Shown: positions 27,154 through 38,049, numbered from the stretch's first letter. The stretch: 64,000 nt of DNA from Flavobacteriales bacterium (GCA_030584065.1 CP129489.1:2089497-2153496), one strand, 5' to 3'. The notes: a model not told the origin generated them from the sequence alone. Made by a program: numbers and translations.

Positions 27154-27345
27154 TCACTCCTGCTCGGTCTGCATCTGCAGCTTGTAGGCGGCGCGGATGA
27201 TCTCCTTGCGGCGCGCCACGGAAGGCTTGGTGTAGCTCTGGCGCTTGCGCAGCTGGCGCATGGTGCCGGTGCGCTCGAACTTCTTCTTGAACTTCTTGAG
27301 CGCCTTGTCGATGCTCTCGCCTTCCTTGACCGGGATGATCAGCAT
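27154..27345 (-). CDS. rpsU: 30S ribosomal protein S21
   Basis: The protein is 63 residues from the ATG at 27345 (MLIIPVKEGESIDKALKKF); an in-frame Met at 27378 would place the start in the promoter leader. It is highly basic (KKFKKKFERTG, LRKRQSYTKPSVARRKE) with a helical C-terminus (EIIRAAYKLQ). S21 sits near the anti-Shine-Dalgarno end of 16S rRNA. In Bacteroidota it takes part in masking that sequence, which fits the near absence of Shine-Dalgarno sites in this window. Confidence 0.95.
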   Translation of the reverse strand: MLIIPVKEGESIDKALKKFKKKFERTGTMRQLRKRQSYTKPSVARRKEIIRAAYKLQMQTEQE

Positions 27346-27375
27346 GGTCGTCGTGTCCTTTTTCGTAAGGGGCCG

Positions 27376-27406
27376 CAAATATAGCGGACCGGATCAGAGT
27401 TCCAAA
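27376..27406 (-). promoter_or_regulatory. Promoter of rpsU-xerC-hpf
   Basis: On the minus strand, TTTG (27406-27403), 19 nt, then TATATTTG (27383-27376) matches the Bacteroidota consensus exactly, 30 bp upstream of the rpsU start. Confidence 0.8.
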
Positions 27407-27428
27407 CGCTCATCCGTTCATATCGCGC

Positions 27429-28570
27429 TCACTTGCCCAGCACCTCGGCCAGGCGGGCTTCCAACTGATCGCCGCGCAGCCCCTTGTCGAGCACCTTGCC
27501 CTCGCGATCCACCAGCACGGTGAAGGGGATGCTGCTGACGCCGTACTCCTGGGCCGCCGCGTTGTTCCAGAAGCCCAGGTCGCTCACGTGCTTCCAAGGC
27601 AGGCCATCGGCCTTGATGGCCTCCACCCACGCCGTATGGTCCCGGTCCAGGCTCACCCCGAGGATCTCGAAGCCCTTCGCCCGGAAGCGCTCATACACCC
27701 GCTTGACGTTGGGGTTCTCGATCCGGCAGGGCCTGCACCAGCTGGCCCAGAAGTCGATGAGCACCACCTTCCCGCGGAGCTGGCTGAGGGCGAAGGAGCC
27801 GCCATCCGGGGTGCTCTGGCGGATCTCCGGGGCCTCGGACCCGATCGGCAGCAGGTTGCTCAAGCGTTTCATCTCCTCCTCCTGGGCCCTGATCATCACC
27901 AGCTCCTGCTCGTACCGGTCCACTTGCTCGCGGAACGAGGCGTAGAACCCCGAGTTCGGCATCGTCCTGCGGAGGCCGTCGCGCACCTGCTTGAAGAGCT
28001 CGAACTCTCGGGTCATGTCCATCCGGCCGAGCACGCTGATGGCCACCGGCGATCCGCTGTTCTCGCGCACGAACTGGCGGCAGCGCTCATAGAACGCCAG
28101 GTTGGTGGCATTGAGCTCATCGAGGTTGGCCTGGTTCGAGGGGTCAGCGGACAGGGCCGAGCGCAGGCCGCTCACCTTCTGCTCATAGCCCATCGCCTCC
28201 TCCTGGAACCGGCGCATGGCGTCGGTATGCACCGATCCCTCGAGGCGCATGGGGGTCTGCAGCAGGCCGCCCTGGGCCTCCACGACAAGGCCCTCGGCGC
28301 TGTCGAGCACCACGATCAGCTGCTCATTGCCCACCGCGATCCGGTAGAAATCGAGCGGCAGGTAGGGCACCTTCATCGTGCCCTTGCCATCGCCATTCAG
28401 CTTCACGGAGTCCACGTGGTAAGGACGCCCGTTCTCATAGCGGTCGAAATAGGCCATCTGGTTGCCGGCGCCCTCGACGCTGAGGCTGATCGTGCGGGTG
28501 GCGGTGCCCTGGCCTCCGCAGGCAGCGGCCAGGATGATCAGGGGTAGGAAGGAACGGATGGTTGGCATGT

Positions 28571-28574
<4 letters not shown>
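27429..28574 (-). CDS. TlpA-type thiol-disulfide lipoprotein
   Basis: This 381-residue protein carries a lipoprotein signal (about residues 7-19, lipobox LAAAC with C19). Residues 25-125 resemble a DUF4369-type beta domain, 126-240 are helical, and 245-381 are an AhpC/TSA-thioredoxin domain with active site WCRPC (C280, C283) and a cis-Pro segment (GVSSIPFTVLVDREG). It likely reduces or rearranges disulfides of envelope proteins; such proteins are numerous in Bacteroidota. The start at 28574 overlaps the gatB stop by 4 bp (ATGA), supporting that start and translational coupling. A Met two codons later is also possible. Confidence 0.87.
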
Positions 28575-30064
<1,490 letters not shown>

Positions 30065-30065
30065 C

Positions 30066-30878
30066 TCAGCAGCTGGCGATCAGTTCCTTCATGATGCGCG
30101 TGAGCTTGGGCTCGGCCTGCTCGGCCACGCGCTGCACCATCTCGTGGGTGGTCTTCTCGATCCGGCCCTTCACGCCCATGTCGGTGATCACGCTCATGGC
30201 GAAGCAGGGGATGCCCATGTGCCGCGCGGCGATCACCTCGGGCACGGTGCTCATGCCCACGGCGTCGCCGCCGATCACGCGCACGTAGTGGTACTCAGCG
30301 GGCGTCTCCAGCGTGGGACCGGTGAGCCCCACATAGCAGCCTTCCCGCACCGGGATGGAGGCCTTGGCGGCGATGTCCCTGGCCTTCGCGATCAGCGCGT
30401 GGTCGTAGGGCTCGCTCATGTCCGGGAACCGCGGCCCCAGCTCATCGATGTTCCTGCCGATGAGCGGATTGGGGAACAGGCAGATGTGGTCGTTCAGGAT
30501 CATCAGGTCGCCCACCTCGAAGACGGGATTCACCCCGCCGCAGGCATTGCTGACCAGGAGCCGCTGGATACCGAGGAACTTGAAGACGCGCACCGGCAGC
30601 ACCACCTCGCCCATGGTCCATCCCTCATAGTAGTGGAACCGCCCCTGCATGGCCACCACGGGCTTGCCGCCGAGGAGTCCGAACAGCAGGCGCCCCGGAT
30701 GGCCCTGCACCGTGCTTACGGGGAACTCGGGTATCTCGCCATAGGGGATGGCATGCTTCACCTCGATTTCCCTGCCCAGGCCGCTGAGGCCGGTGCCGAG
30801 GATGATGCCGGTCTCGGGCACGAATCCTCCGGTGACCCTCTTCAGGTGCTCAGCGATGCGCTGGATGCGTTGCAACAT
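30066..30878 (-). CDS. Purine nucleoside phosphorylase (trimeric type)
   Basis: This 270-residue enzyme belongs to the trimeric PNP/MTAP family. Visible features are the phosphate-binding [10 protein letters not shown] and GHPGRLLFG segments, [17 protein letters not shown] and the [13 protein letters not shown] active-site loop. It cleaves purine nucleosides with phosphate for salvage. At the base-recognition site the sequence reads SVITDMG: Asp stands where classic inosine/guanosine enzymes have Asn (SxITN), as in MTA phosphorylases, so base preference should be left open. The gene overlaps the 3' end of lpxK by 29 bp and precedes gatB by 1 bp. Confidence 0.9.
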   Translation of the reverse strand: MLQRIQRIAEHLKRVTGGFVPETGIILGTGLSGLGREIEVKHAIPYGEIPEFPVSTVQGHPGRLLFGLLGGKPVVAMQGRFHYYEGWTMGEVVLPVRVFKFLGIQRLLVSNACGGVNPVFEVGDLMILNDHICLFPNPLIGRNIDELGPRFPDMSEPYDHALIAKARDIAAKASIPVREGCYVGLTGPTLETPAEYHYVRVIGGDAVGMSTVPEVIAARHMGIPCFAMSVITDMGVKGRIEKTTHEMVQRVAEQAEPKLTRIMKELIASC

Positions 30879-31953
30879 GGTCTCTGATCAGCTGAGCGAA
30901 TCGCTCCGGTTCATTCAAGATGACGGCCCGCATGCCGATGGTCGCCAACGGGAGGCCTTCGAGCGGGGTGCCTTCGCAGGGACCCAGCCGGGCGGCATCC
31001 TTCTCCGTGGTTACCAGCGTTTTCGGGCCGGGTGCGAAAGTAGCGTAACGGTGCGCGATGCGCGCCAGGTCAGCGTGGGTGAAGGCGTGGTGGTCAGGGA
31101 AGGCGATGTGCTCCACCCTGCGAGATCGCTGGAGGTGGTCCAGTAGGGGTTGCGGGTTCTCGATGCCCGTGAAGAGCAGGCAGCTCGCGATCGGCGGTTG
31201 GGTCTCCCCGCGGATCGAGCCATGGGGCGCTGTCGACAGCCCGCCCTCCGCCACCGAGGGCCGACCGCCGGCTGCCGACCTGGGCTCCTCGTATTGGATC
31301 CCCGCGAAGAACAGCTCCTGCGCATCGCTCAGCCGCAAGCGTTCGCGCCATTGCTTCCGCTCTTCCGGTGAAGGCAAGGCCGGGCACTTCGTCACCACCA
31401 CGATCCGGGCGGCTTTGCGACGCGAAGGCAGGTCGCGCAGGCGCCCGGCGGGAAACAGCGCATCATCGCACCAGGGCCGTTGCCAGGTGGTGAGCAGGAT
31501 GTTGAGGCCCGCATCCAATCGTCGGTGCTGCAGGGCATCATCGAGCACCACGGCTTTCGCGCCGGGCACTTCGCGCTGGATCCGCTCGATCGCCCCTACC
31601 CTATCCGCCCCCACGAAAACGCGGGCCTCGGGGAATTTGCGCTTCACCTGAAGGGGCTCATCGCCTGCCCGTTCGAAGGTGTCCGTGGCTTGCACTTCAT
31701 GGAAGCCCGTGCCGCTGCGGCCATAGCCACGGCTCAGCGTGGCCAGCGGCGCCGTGCCTGCCAGCGTGCGCAGCACCAGCTCCAACATGGGCGTCTTGCC
31801 CGTGCCTCCCAGGGCCAGATTGCCAATGGCGATGGTGGGTACTGTGGGGCGCACGGAGCGTAGCACGCCGGCACCGTAGAGCGCATGCCGCACGCGCAGC
31901 ACGGCGCCAAAGAGCCAGGCGGGAGGGGCGAGCACGATGCGTCTCAGGCTCAT
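30850..31953 (-). CDS. lpxK: Tetraacyldisaccharide 4'-kinase
   Basis: The protein has 367 residues. An N-terminal membrane-associated segment ([20 protein letters not shown]) precedes the Walker A loop GGTGKTP (49-55); the Walker B-like LDDALQHR has D138, D139 and H143. A second conserved part reads [15 protein letters not shown] and [11 protein letters not shown]. The enzyme phosphorylates the lipid A disaccharide at the cytoplasmic face of the inner membrane. Residues about 222-255 look like an extra Pro/Gly/Ala-rich insert absent from typical LpxK. The start is divergent from the NIF3 gene. Confidence 0.93.
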   Translation of the reverse strand: MSLRRIVLAPPAWLFGAVLRVRHALYGAGVLRSVRPTVPTIAIGNLALGGTGKTPMLELVLRTLAGTAPLATLSRGYGRSGTGFHEVQATDTFERAGDEPLQVKRKFPEARVFVGADRVGAIERIQREVPGAKAVVLDDALQHRRLDAGLNILLTTWQRPWCDDALFPAGRLRDLPSRRKAARIVVVTKCPALPSPEERKQWRERLRLSDAQELFFAGIQYEEPRSAAGGRPSVAEGGLSTAPHGSIRGETQPPIASCLLFTGIENPQPLLDHLQRSRRVEHIAFPDHHAFTHADLARIAHRYATFAPGPKTLVTTEKDAARLGPCEGTPLEGLPLATIGMRAVILNEPERFAQLIRDHVATHPAHR

Positions 31954-31998
31954 GGTTACTTTGCCGCAATGCCGCGCGGTCAGCGCGAAGCGTCAAAG

Positions 31999-33096
31999 AT
32001 GAAGATCAAGGACCTCATCGCCCCGCTCGAAGCCTGGGCGCCCCGCTCCCTGCAAGAGGACTACGACAACAGCGGCCTGCAGTTGGGCGACCCGGAGGCG
32101 GAAGTGAGCGCGGCCATGGTCTGCCTCGACTGCACCGAAGCCGTGGTGGAGGAAGCGGCCGCCAAGGGCTGCGGCCTCATCATCAGCCACCACCCGGTCA
32201 TCTTCAGGGGCCTCAAGAGCCTTTCCGGCAAGGGCCACGTGGAGCGCACCCTGCTTGCGGCCATCCGGCATGGCATTGCGCTCTACGCCATCCACACCAA
32301 CCTCGACAACGTGATTGACGGCGTGAACGGCGAGATCGCCGCGCGCCTCGGGCTGAAACCGCTGGGCACCCTGGCGCCAAAGCCGGGCCAGTTGCGCAAG
32401 CTGGTGGTCTTCGTCCCCATGGAACAGGCCGATGCCGTGCGGAATGCCGTGTTCCAGGCCGGCGCCGGCCACGTGGGCAACTACGACGAGTGCAGCTTCA
32501 CCGTGGGCGGCATGGGCACCTTCAGGCCCGGGCCAGGCACCGACCCCTTCTCCGGCGAGCAGGGCATACGGAGCAGCGTGGCTGAATTCCGGCTCGAATT
32601 CATTTACCACACCCCGCGCGAGCAGGCCGTCCTGGCCGCTATGCGTGCAGCCCACCCCTACGAGGAAGTGGCCTACGACATCCTCCCGCTGGCCAACACC
32701 GACCAAGGCATCGGCACCGGCCTTCTCGGCGAGTGGGAGGCCCCCCTACCCGAGGCGGATTTCCTGGCTAAGCTGAAGCAGGTCTTTGACCTTCAGGCGA
32801 TTAGGCACACGCAGACCTTGGGAAGGCCCATTCGCCGGGTGGCGCTCTGCGGCGGCTCCGGCGCCTTCCTCATCCGCGCCGCCATCGCTTCCAGGGCAGA
32901 CGCCTACATCACCGGCGACGTGAAATACCACGAGTTCTTCGACGCGGATGAGCGCCTGCTGCTGGCCGATATCGGGCACTACGGCAGCGAGCAATTCACC
33001 ATGCACCTGATCCAACGCCGGTTAGGGGAACATTTCCCTACATTTGCCGTCCGTTTGACGGAAACCGTCACGGACCCCATACATCATTATTACTGA
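31999..33096 (+). CDS. NIF3/DUF34 family dinuclear metal-centre protein
   Basis: The 365-residue protein begins at the ATG at 31999 (MKIKDLIAPLEAWAPRSLQE); an in-frame ATG at 31969 is less conserved. Metal ligands are in IISHHPVIF (H64, H65) and HTNLDNVIDGVN, with the distal site GDVKYHEFFDA and DIGHYGSEQF. The length and the middle segment (about residues 130-240, LVVFVPMEQADAVRNAVF) show the long form with an inserted PII-like domain. The family was formerly annotated as GTP cyclohydrolase type 2; its true reaction is unsettled. A CdsZ-like gene lies immediately downstream, a pairing I recall as common in Bacteroidota. Confidence 0.88.
   Translation: MKIKDLIAPLEAWAPRSLQEDYDNSGLQLGDPEAEVSAAMVCLDCTEAVVEEAAAKGCGLIISHHPVIFRGLKSLSGKGHVERTLLAAIRHGIALYAIHTNLDNVIDGVNGEIAARLGLKPLGTLAPKPGQLRKLVVFVPMEQADAVRNAVFQAGAGHVGNYDECSFTVGGMGTFRPGPGTDPFSGEQGIRSSVAEFRLEFIYHTPREQAVLAAMRAAHPYEEVAYDILPLANTDQGIGTGLLGEWEAPLPEADFLAKLKQVFDLQAIRHTQTLGRPIRRVALCGGSGAFLIRAAIASRADAYITGDVKYHEFFDADERLLLADIGHYGSEQFTMHLIQRRLGEHFPTFAVRLTETVTDPIHHYY
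33039..33046 (+). promoter_or_regulatory. Internal -7 box upstream of the zinc-ribbon gene
   Basis: TACATTTG is an exact TAnnTTTG match inside the 3' end of the NIF3 gene, 51 bp before the next ATG. No TTTG is found 19 bp upstream. Confidence 0.4.
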
Positions 33097-33097
33097 C

Positions 33098-33904
33098 ATG
33101 GCGAAGAGCGACGTGAAGGCTCCGGCGAAGGAAACCAAGGCCGCCCCCGTACTCGGAAAGGCGGAGATCACCATCGCCGAGAAGCTGGTCGAGCTGTACC
33201 GCCTGCAGACCATCGATTCACAGGTGGACCGCATCAAGGTGCAACGCGGCGAGCTGCCCTTGGAGGTGCAGGACCTGGAGGACGAGGTGGCCGGCCTGGA
33301 GACGCGCCTGAAGAAGCTGCAGGACGAATTGGCTGAGATCGAGGGCCAGGTGAGCGACAAGCAGAACCAGATCAAGGACAGCAAGGCCCAGATCAAGAAG
33401 TACGAAGCGCAGCAGGCCAAGGTGCGCAACAACCGCGAGTACGATTCACTCACGAAGGAGATCGAGTTCCAGAACCTCGAGATCCAGCTGGCCGAGAAGC
33501 GCATCAAGGAATTCAAAGCGCAGATCGAGGCCAAGAAGGCCGTGGTGGACGAGAGCCAGGCCAAGCATGACGACCGCAAGAAGGATCTGGAGCTGAAGCG
33601 CAAGGAGCTCGACGACATCGTCGCCGAGACCGAGAAGGAGGAGAAGGACCTGCAGAAGAAAAGCGATGCGGCCAGCAAGCAGATCGAGGAGCGGCTGCTC
33701 AGCGCCTACCACCGCATCCGCAGCAATGCGCGCAACGGGCTGGCCGTCGTGCCCGTGGAGCGCGGCAGCTGCGGCGGCTGCTTCAGCGCCATCCCGCCCC
33801 AGCGCCAGCTGGACATCGGCAGCCACAAGAAGATCATCGTGTGCGAGCACTGCGGACGCATCCTCGTGGATGAGTACGTGGTGGACCGGGTGAAGAACGG
33901 CTAG
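33098..33904 (+). CDS. Coiled-coil zinc-ribbon protein (CdsZ-like, C4-type)
   Basis: The 268-residue protein starts 1 bp after the NIF3 stop. An Ala/Lys-rich leader is followed by a long coiled coil (about residues 25-205) with strong heptads and charge, then a C-terminal zinc ribbon with C225, C228 (CGGC) and C249, C252 (CEHC). The family is widespread, and members have been linked to RNA or ribosome binding; a similar protein caps flagellar export in Epsilonproteobacteria (FlgZ-like), so the function here is not certain. Confidence 0.83.
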   Translation: MAKSDVKAPAKETKAAPVLGKAEITIAEKLVELYRLQTIDSQVDRIKVQRGELPLEVQDLEDEVAGLETRLKKLQDELAEIEGQVSDKQNQIKDSKAQIKKYEAQQAKVRNNREYDSLTKEIEFQNLEIQLAEKRIKEFKAQIEAKKAVVDESQAKHDDRKKDLELKRKELDDIVAETEKEEKDLQKKSDAASKQIEERLLSAYHRIRSNARNGLAVVPVERGSCGGCFSAIPPQRQLDIGSHKKIIVCEHCGRILVDEYVVDRVKNG

Positions 33905-33924
33905 GAACCGCGCTCAACCGCACC

Positions 33925-33951
33925 GCGAAGGCCTCGTTGGGAGGCCTTCGC
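33925..33951. terminator. Bidirectional hairpin between the zinc-ribbon gene and the porin gene
   Basis: GCGAAGGCCTC (33925-33935) and its exact complement (33941-33951) form an 11-bp stem with a 5-nt loop between convergent gene ends at 33904 and 33956. Confidence 0.8.
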
Positions 33952-33955
33952 CATC

Positions 33956-35464
33956 TCAGGGCCTCAGGCCAAGGGTGAGGAAGGTGGACACCACGCCCCT
34001 GCGCACCAGCATCGGCTCCACCAGCGCGGGGTCATAGGCGAACTTCCGCAGGTCCTGCACCGTGTAGTTGGCGGCGAGGTCAACCGTTACATGGGCGCCG
34101 CGGTAGCCGATGCCAGCGGCATAAGTGCGCCGGGCCGTGCCGCGCTGGGCATCCGTCGTCACATACGGGTCCTGCACGAATCCCCATCCCCCGCGGTAAT
34201 ACCAACTGCCCGCCCGCCACTCCGTTCCGATCCTCACGGAATGCTGGGCGCGGAACCGGTCCTTGATGGCGGCATTCTCCAGCGCGAAGTCGTACGGATC
34301 ATCGAGCGTGGCCGAACGCCCGAAGCGCAGCGAGCGCGTGTCCCCGTAGGAGTAATCGATGCTCACCAGCCCATTGGCCCCCGCGATGTAGGCCGCGCTC
34401 GCCGTCGCGCGCCATGGCGTGTTGATGCGGTAGCTAAAGCTTCCATCCGGCGACTCGTAGGTGAGGTCATAGTCATCCAGGCCCTGGGTCGACCGGAAGC
34501 CCGTCCGCACCGATGTGTTGAAGGCGTCGTTGAGCTGCATCCATTGCGGGCTCTGGAATGCGACCCCGGCCCTCACCCGATCGGAGAACCGGCCGATGAC
34601 GCCCACCAGGAGCTCGAAACCGCCGCCGCTGGTCACCAGTTCCTCCCTGAACTCCATCTGCCCGAGGTCCAATCCCTGATCCAGGCTGTATTCCGTGTGC
34701 GTGGTGGTGCGCCGGAAGCGGTGGCCCATGATGTTGGCGGTGGCCCCGATATAGATGCGATCGTCGATGTTGGCCGCGTAGAAGATCCCGGTGCGGTTGG
34801 TGGCCCCGTTCGCCTCCACCGTGTGGCGCTGGCGGGTGTCGCTGCCCATGGGGATGTAACTGAAATAGGCGTCCGTTGAACCCGGCAGGGTATCGATGCC
34901 GAAGGCGTTCCACGCCAATCCGGCTCCGAAGGGCAGGTCGTCAGGCAAGGTGGTGTAGGGAATGCCATCGGCCTGGTTCACGAAATGCGCGAGCATCGTG
35001 GTCGGGGCCCGGTCCGCCAAGGCATCGGTACTGAAGCGCTGCAACTCGATCCGATCGTAGACGATGCCATAGACGGATGCCACCATCGCACCATCCGCCT
35101 TGCCGGGGTTATGAACCACCAGTGCCAGATTGGGCAGGGACAGGCGGGAAGCGGTGGCGGAAGACCCCGTGCCGTAATAGGTGGCCGCATCGCCGATCAC
35201 ATCCACCCCGAGCGTGAGGGAGAGCGAGCTGGCCCGGTAGAGCGCCATGCCCGCTGGATTGATGCCCGCAGCGACGGGATCCGCGCCCAGCGCACCGAAG
35301 GCGTTGCCCATGCCATTGCTGCGTGCCGTACCGCCCGGCCTGCTGGTGGCCATGCGCAGCGCATCCTCCTCGCTCTGCGCCCGGGCGCCACTGGTCAACA
35401 GCCAACCGGCGAGCGCGAAATGCACCGCCAGCCATGCAGTGGAATGCCAGCGCCGCGCCATCAC
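33956..35464 (-). CDS. OmpP1/FadL/TodX-type outer membrane transporter
   Basis: This 502-residue outer-membrane protein has a signal peptide (about residues 1-29, ending GARAQ). The mature N-terminus has the FadL-type hatch pattern GTARSNGMGNAFGALGADPVAAGINPAGMAL with the NPAG motif. The rest alternates strands with aromatic girdles and ends in GVVSTFLTLGLRP. The family moves hydrophobic molecules across the outer membrane; the substrate is unknown. Its start overlaps the stop of the upstream lipoprotein gene by 4 bp (ATGA), so the two are translationally coupled. Confidence 0.85.
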   Translation of the reverse strand: MMARRWHSTAWLAVHFALAGWLLTSGARAQSEEDALRMATSRPGGTARSNGMGNAFGALGADPVAAGINPAGMALYRASSLSLTLGVDVIGDAATYYGTGSSATASRLSLPNLALVVHNPGKADGAMVASVYGIVYDRIELQRFSTDALADRAPTTMLAHFVNQADGIPYTTLPDDLPFGAGLAWNAFGIDTLPGSTDAYFSYIPMGSDTRQRHTVEANGATNRTGIFYAANIDDRIYIGATANIMGHRFRRTTTHTEYSLDQGLDLGQMEFREELVTSGGGFELLVGVIGRFSDRVRAGVAFQSPQWMQLNDAFNTSVRTGFRSTQGLDDYDLTYESPDGSFSYRINTPWRATASAAYIAGANGLVSIDYSYGDTRSLRFGRSATLDDPYDFALENAAIKDRFRAQHSVRIGTEWRAGSWYYRGGWGFVQDPYVTTDAQRGTARRTYAAGIGYRGAHVTVDLAANYTVQDLRKFAYDPALVEPMLVRRGVVSTFLTLGLRP

Positions 35465-36474
35465 CGCGACCGATGGCGCGTAGGCGCGCCACCGCCATCA
35501 TTCGTTCGGGACGGCGCCGGGGCCGAGCGCTCGAAGACAGGGCGGTCGTTGCCGCGGTCGTTGATCGTGGGTCGCCGCTCCACCGGTTGGCGCTCCGTGG
35601 GGCGCTCTGAAGGGCGGCGCTGCGGTGGCTGAACCACAGGGCGCTGAACGGGCCGCTCATCCGGCCGTGCTATGCCGCGATCCATCGGGCGGGAGGCCGG
35701 CTGCCGCTGCTGGATGGCCGGGCGAACCAAGGATGCCGGCTGCTCCACAGGCCGTGGGCTCAGGCCCACCGGATCGCGGAAACTGGCGCGCGGTCGCACG
35801 GAGCCATTGCCCGTGCCAAGGGACGAGCCCGTGGTGGAGGGCCGATGGCCGATGTACGTGTTGCTGCTTCCGCCTACGATTACCGGGGTGTAGCAGCCTC
35901 CGCACGCGCCAAAGGGGCCCCAGTAATTGCCGTAGTAGCTGTATCCGTTCCATCCCCAGCCGTTATAACCGCCGAAGCCGTAGCCCCAGCCATCGTTCCA
36001 GCCCCAAGGGGAGTTCCAGCGCCAGGGATCATTCCAGCCCCATGGCCGGTTCCAGCCCATTGGCCGGTTCCAACCCCACGGATCGCTCCAGCCGTACGGA
36101 TTCGAACCCCATCCCATGCCCATGCCCCAGCCTGGGCCGTTCCATCCGCTCTGCCAGCCCATGCCCATGCCGAAGCCCGTTCCGAAGCCGAAGCGCCCGT
36201 AGTTGTAATAGTACGGGTCGTTGTAGGCCATGTCATAGTAGCTGCGGGAAGCGCCCAGGTCGCGCGAAGTGCCGGGGTCGTAGTAGTCGTCGGTCGCCTT
36301 ATCGGCCGACGGCTCCTGGGAAGGGACAGGGGTCGGCGCTGCCGCAATCCTCGGCGCCTGCGAGGGCATGAAGTACACATCGTCATCCTGCTGTGCCAGC
36401 GGCTGCGACGACGAGCAGGCGCCTGCCAACAGGGCGATGAGCAGGACGGCCGGGAGGCTGGTTCGGATGTTCAT
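35461..36474 (-). CDS. Trp/Gly/Asn-rich repeat lipoprotein, unknown function
   Basis: The protein is 337 residues from the ATG at 36474 and begins with a lipoprotein signal ending in the lipobox LAGAC. After an acidic/Pro segment, residues about 90-210 form an unusual Tyr/Gly/Trp/Asn/Pro-rich tract with repeats such as GWNRPMGWNRPWGWNDP and WGMGMGW. A short CGGCYTP element follows, and the last about 110 residues are Arg/Pro/Gln-rich (RPVQRPVVQPPQRRPSERP). No fold is recognised; the composition suggests an extended or adhesive surface domain. It is coupled to the FadL-type porin downstream. A start at 36558 lies upstream of the signal peptide and was rejected. Confidence 0.7.
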   Translation of the reverse strand: MNIRTSLPAVLLIALLAGACSSSQPLAQQDDDVYFMPSQAPRIAAAPTPVPSQEPSADKATDDYYDPGTSRDLGASRSYYDMAYNDPYYYNYGRFGFGTGFGMGMGWQSGWNGPGWGMGMGWGSNPYGWSDPWGWNRPMGWNRPWGWNDPWRWNSPWGWNDGWGYGFGGYNGWGWNGYSYYGNYWGPFGACGGCYTPVIVGGSSNTYIGHRPSTTGSSLGTGNGSVRPRASFRDPVGLSPRPVEQPASLVRPAIQQRQPASRPMDRGIARPDERPVQRPVVQPPQRRPSERPTERQPVERRPTINDRGNDRPVFERSAPAPSRTNDGGGAPTRHRSR

Positions 36475-36532
36475 GCTGCGCGTGGTGTTGAAGGCCTTGC
36501 CTCGAGCACCCGGACGCCGGATTGGCGTTGCG

Positions 36533-36540
36533 TACTTTCG
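36533..36540 (+). promoter_or_regulatory. Putative -7 box for proS
   Basis: TACTTTCG matches TAnnTTTG with one mismatch, 39 bp upstream of the proS ATG. It lies next to a divergent -7 box, so the two transcription units share this region. Confidence 0.4.
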
Positions 36541-36555
36541 GCTCCTGTTACAGAA

Positions 36556-36563
36556 CAAAAATA
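36556..36563 (-). promoter_or_regulatory. Putative -7 box for the repeat lipoprotein-porin pair
   Basis: On the minus strand TATTTTTG is an exact TAnnTTTG match, about 80 bp upstream of the lipoprotein start. No TTTG is found at the -33 distance. Confidence 0.45.
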
Positions 36564-36579
36564 ATACCGGATTAGTGCG

Positions 36580-38049
36580 ATGGCCGACCAGTTGACGAAG
36601 CGCTCAGAGGATTACGCGCAATGGTACAACGACCTTGTGCTGAAGGCCGATCTGGCGGAGCATAGCGACGTGCGCGGGTGCATGGTGATCAAGCCGCACG
36701 GCTACGCCATCTGGGAGAAGATGCAGCGCGCCCTGGACGACATGTTCAAGGAGACCGGCCATGTGAACGCCTACTTCCCCCTCTTCATCCCCAAGAGCTA
36801 CCTGGCCAAGGAAGCCAGCCATGTGGAGGGCTTCGCCAAGGAATGCGCGGTGGTGACGCACTACCGGCTGAAGAGCGACCCCGAGCACGGCGTGGTGGTG
36901 GATCCGGAGGCCAAGCTCGAAGAGGAGCTCATCGTGCGGCCCACCAGTGAGACGATCATCTGGAACACCTACCGCGGCTGGATCAAGAGCTACCGCGACC
37001 TGCCGTTGCTCATCAACCAGTGGGCCAATGTGGTGCGCTGGGAGATGCGCACGCGCCTGTTCCTGCGCACCGCCGAGTTCCTCTGGCAGGAGGGCCACAC
37101 GGCGCACGCCACCAAGGCGGAGGCGCTCGAGGAGACCGAACGGATGCTGGAGGTCTACCGCCAGTTCGCCGAGGAATGGCTCGCCATCCCCGTGATCAAG
37201 GGCATCAAGACCGCGAGCGAGCGGTTCGCGGGCGCCGAGGAGACCTACTGCATCGAGGCGCTCATGCAGGACGGCAAGGCCCTGCAGGCCGGCACCTCGC
37301 ACTTCCTTGGGCAGAACTTCGCCAAAGCCTTCGATGTGCTCTTCACCAACCGCGATAACCGGCAGGAGCACGTCTGGGCCACCAGCTGGGGCGTGAGCAC
37401 CCGGCTCATGGGGGCCCTCATCATGACCCACAGCGATGACAACGGCTTGGTGCTTCCGCCCAAGCTCGCCCCCGTGCAGGTGGTGGTGGTGCCCATTGCC
37501 AGGAACGAGGAGCAGCTCAAGGCCATCCTCGCCTTCGCAGAGCCCGCGGTCAAGGCCATGCGCGCGAGGGGCATCTCCGTGAAGCTTGATGCCGACGATA
37601 CGAAGAAGCCGGGCTGGAAGTTCGCCGAGTATGAATTCAAGGGCTATCCGGTCCGCATCGCCATCGGCCCGCGCGACATGGAGAACGGGACCGTGGAGGT
37701 CGCCCGCAGGGACACTTTGGAGAAGCAGGTGATGCAAGTGACCGACCTGGCCGAGAAGATCGGCCATCTGCTCGGGCATATCCAGGACAACCTGTTCCAG
37801 AAGGCCCTGGCCATGCGCGAGGCCGGAACCCGGGCCGTGGACAGCTACGAGGAATTCAAGCGCGAGATCGAGAAGGGCGGCTTCATCTTGGCGCACTGGG
37901 ACGGCACCGCCGAAACCGAGGCCCGCGTGAAGGAGGAGACGAAGGCCACCATCCGGTGCATCCCGCTGGATGGGGACCGCACCCCGGGCGCTTGCATGGT
38001 CACCGGCAAGCCCAGCGAGCGCCGCGTCATCTTCGCCCGGGCCTACTGA
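36580..38049 (+). CDS. proS: Prolyl-tRNA synthetase, archaeal/eukaryote-type
   Basis: The protein has 489 residues, matching the short archaeal/eukaryote-type ProRS without the bacterial editing insert. Class II motifs are present: motif 1 around [19 protein letters not shown], motif 2 around [31 protein letters not shown], and motif 3 around [19 protein letters not shown]. The anticodon-binding domain follows ([18 protein letters not shown]). The C-terminal zinc-like domain ends in RVIFARAY; the terminal Tyr is typical of this type. It charges tRNA-Pro. The stop overlaps the next start by one base (TGATG). Confidence 0.96.
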   Translation: MADQLTKRSEDYAQWYNDLVLKADLAEHSDVRGCMVIKPHGYAIWEKMQRALDDMFKETGHVNAYFPLFIPKSYLAKEASHVEGFAKECAVVTHYRLKSDPEHGVVVDPEAKLEEELIVRPTSETIIWNTYRGWIKSYRDLPLLINQWANVVRWEMRTRLFLRTAEFLWQEGHTAHATKAEALEETERMLEVYRQFAEEWLAIPVIKGIKTASERFAGAEETYCIEALMQDGKALQAGTSHFLGQNFAKAFDVLFTNRDNRQEHVWATSWGVSTRLMGALIMTHSDDNGLVLPPKLAPVQVVVVPIARNEEQLKAILAFAEPAVKAMRARGISVKLDADDTKKPGWKFAEYEFKGYPVRIAIGPRDMENGTVEVARRDTLEKQVMQVTDLAEKIGHLLGHIQDNLFQKALAMREAGTRAVDSYEEFKREIEKGGFILAHWDGTAETEARVKEETKATIRCIPLDGDRTPGACMVTGKPSERRVIFARAY

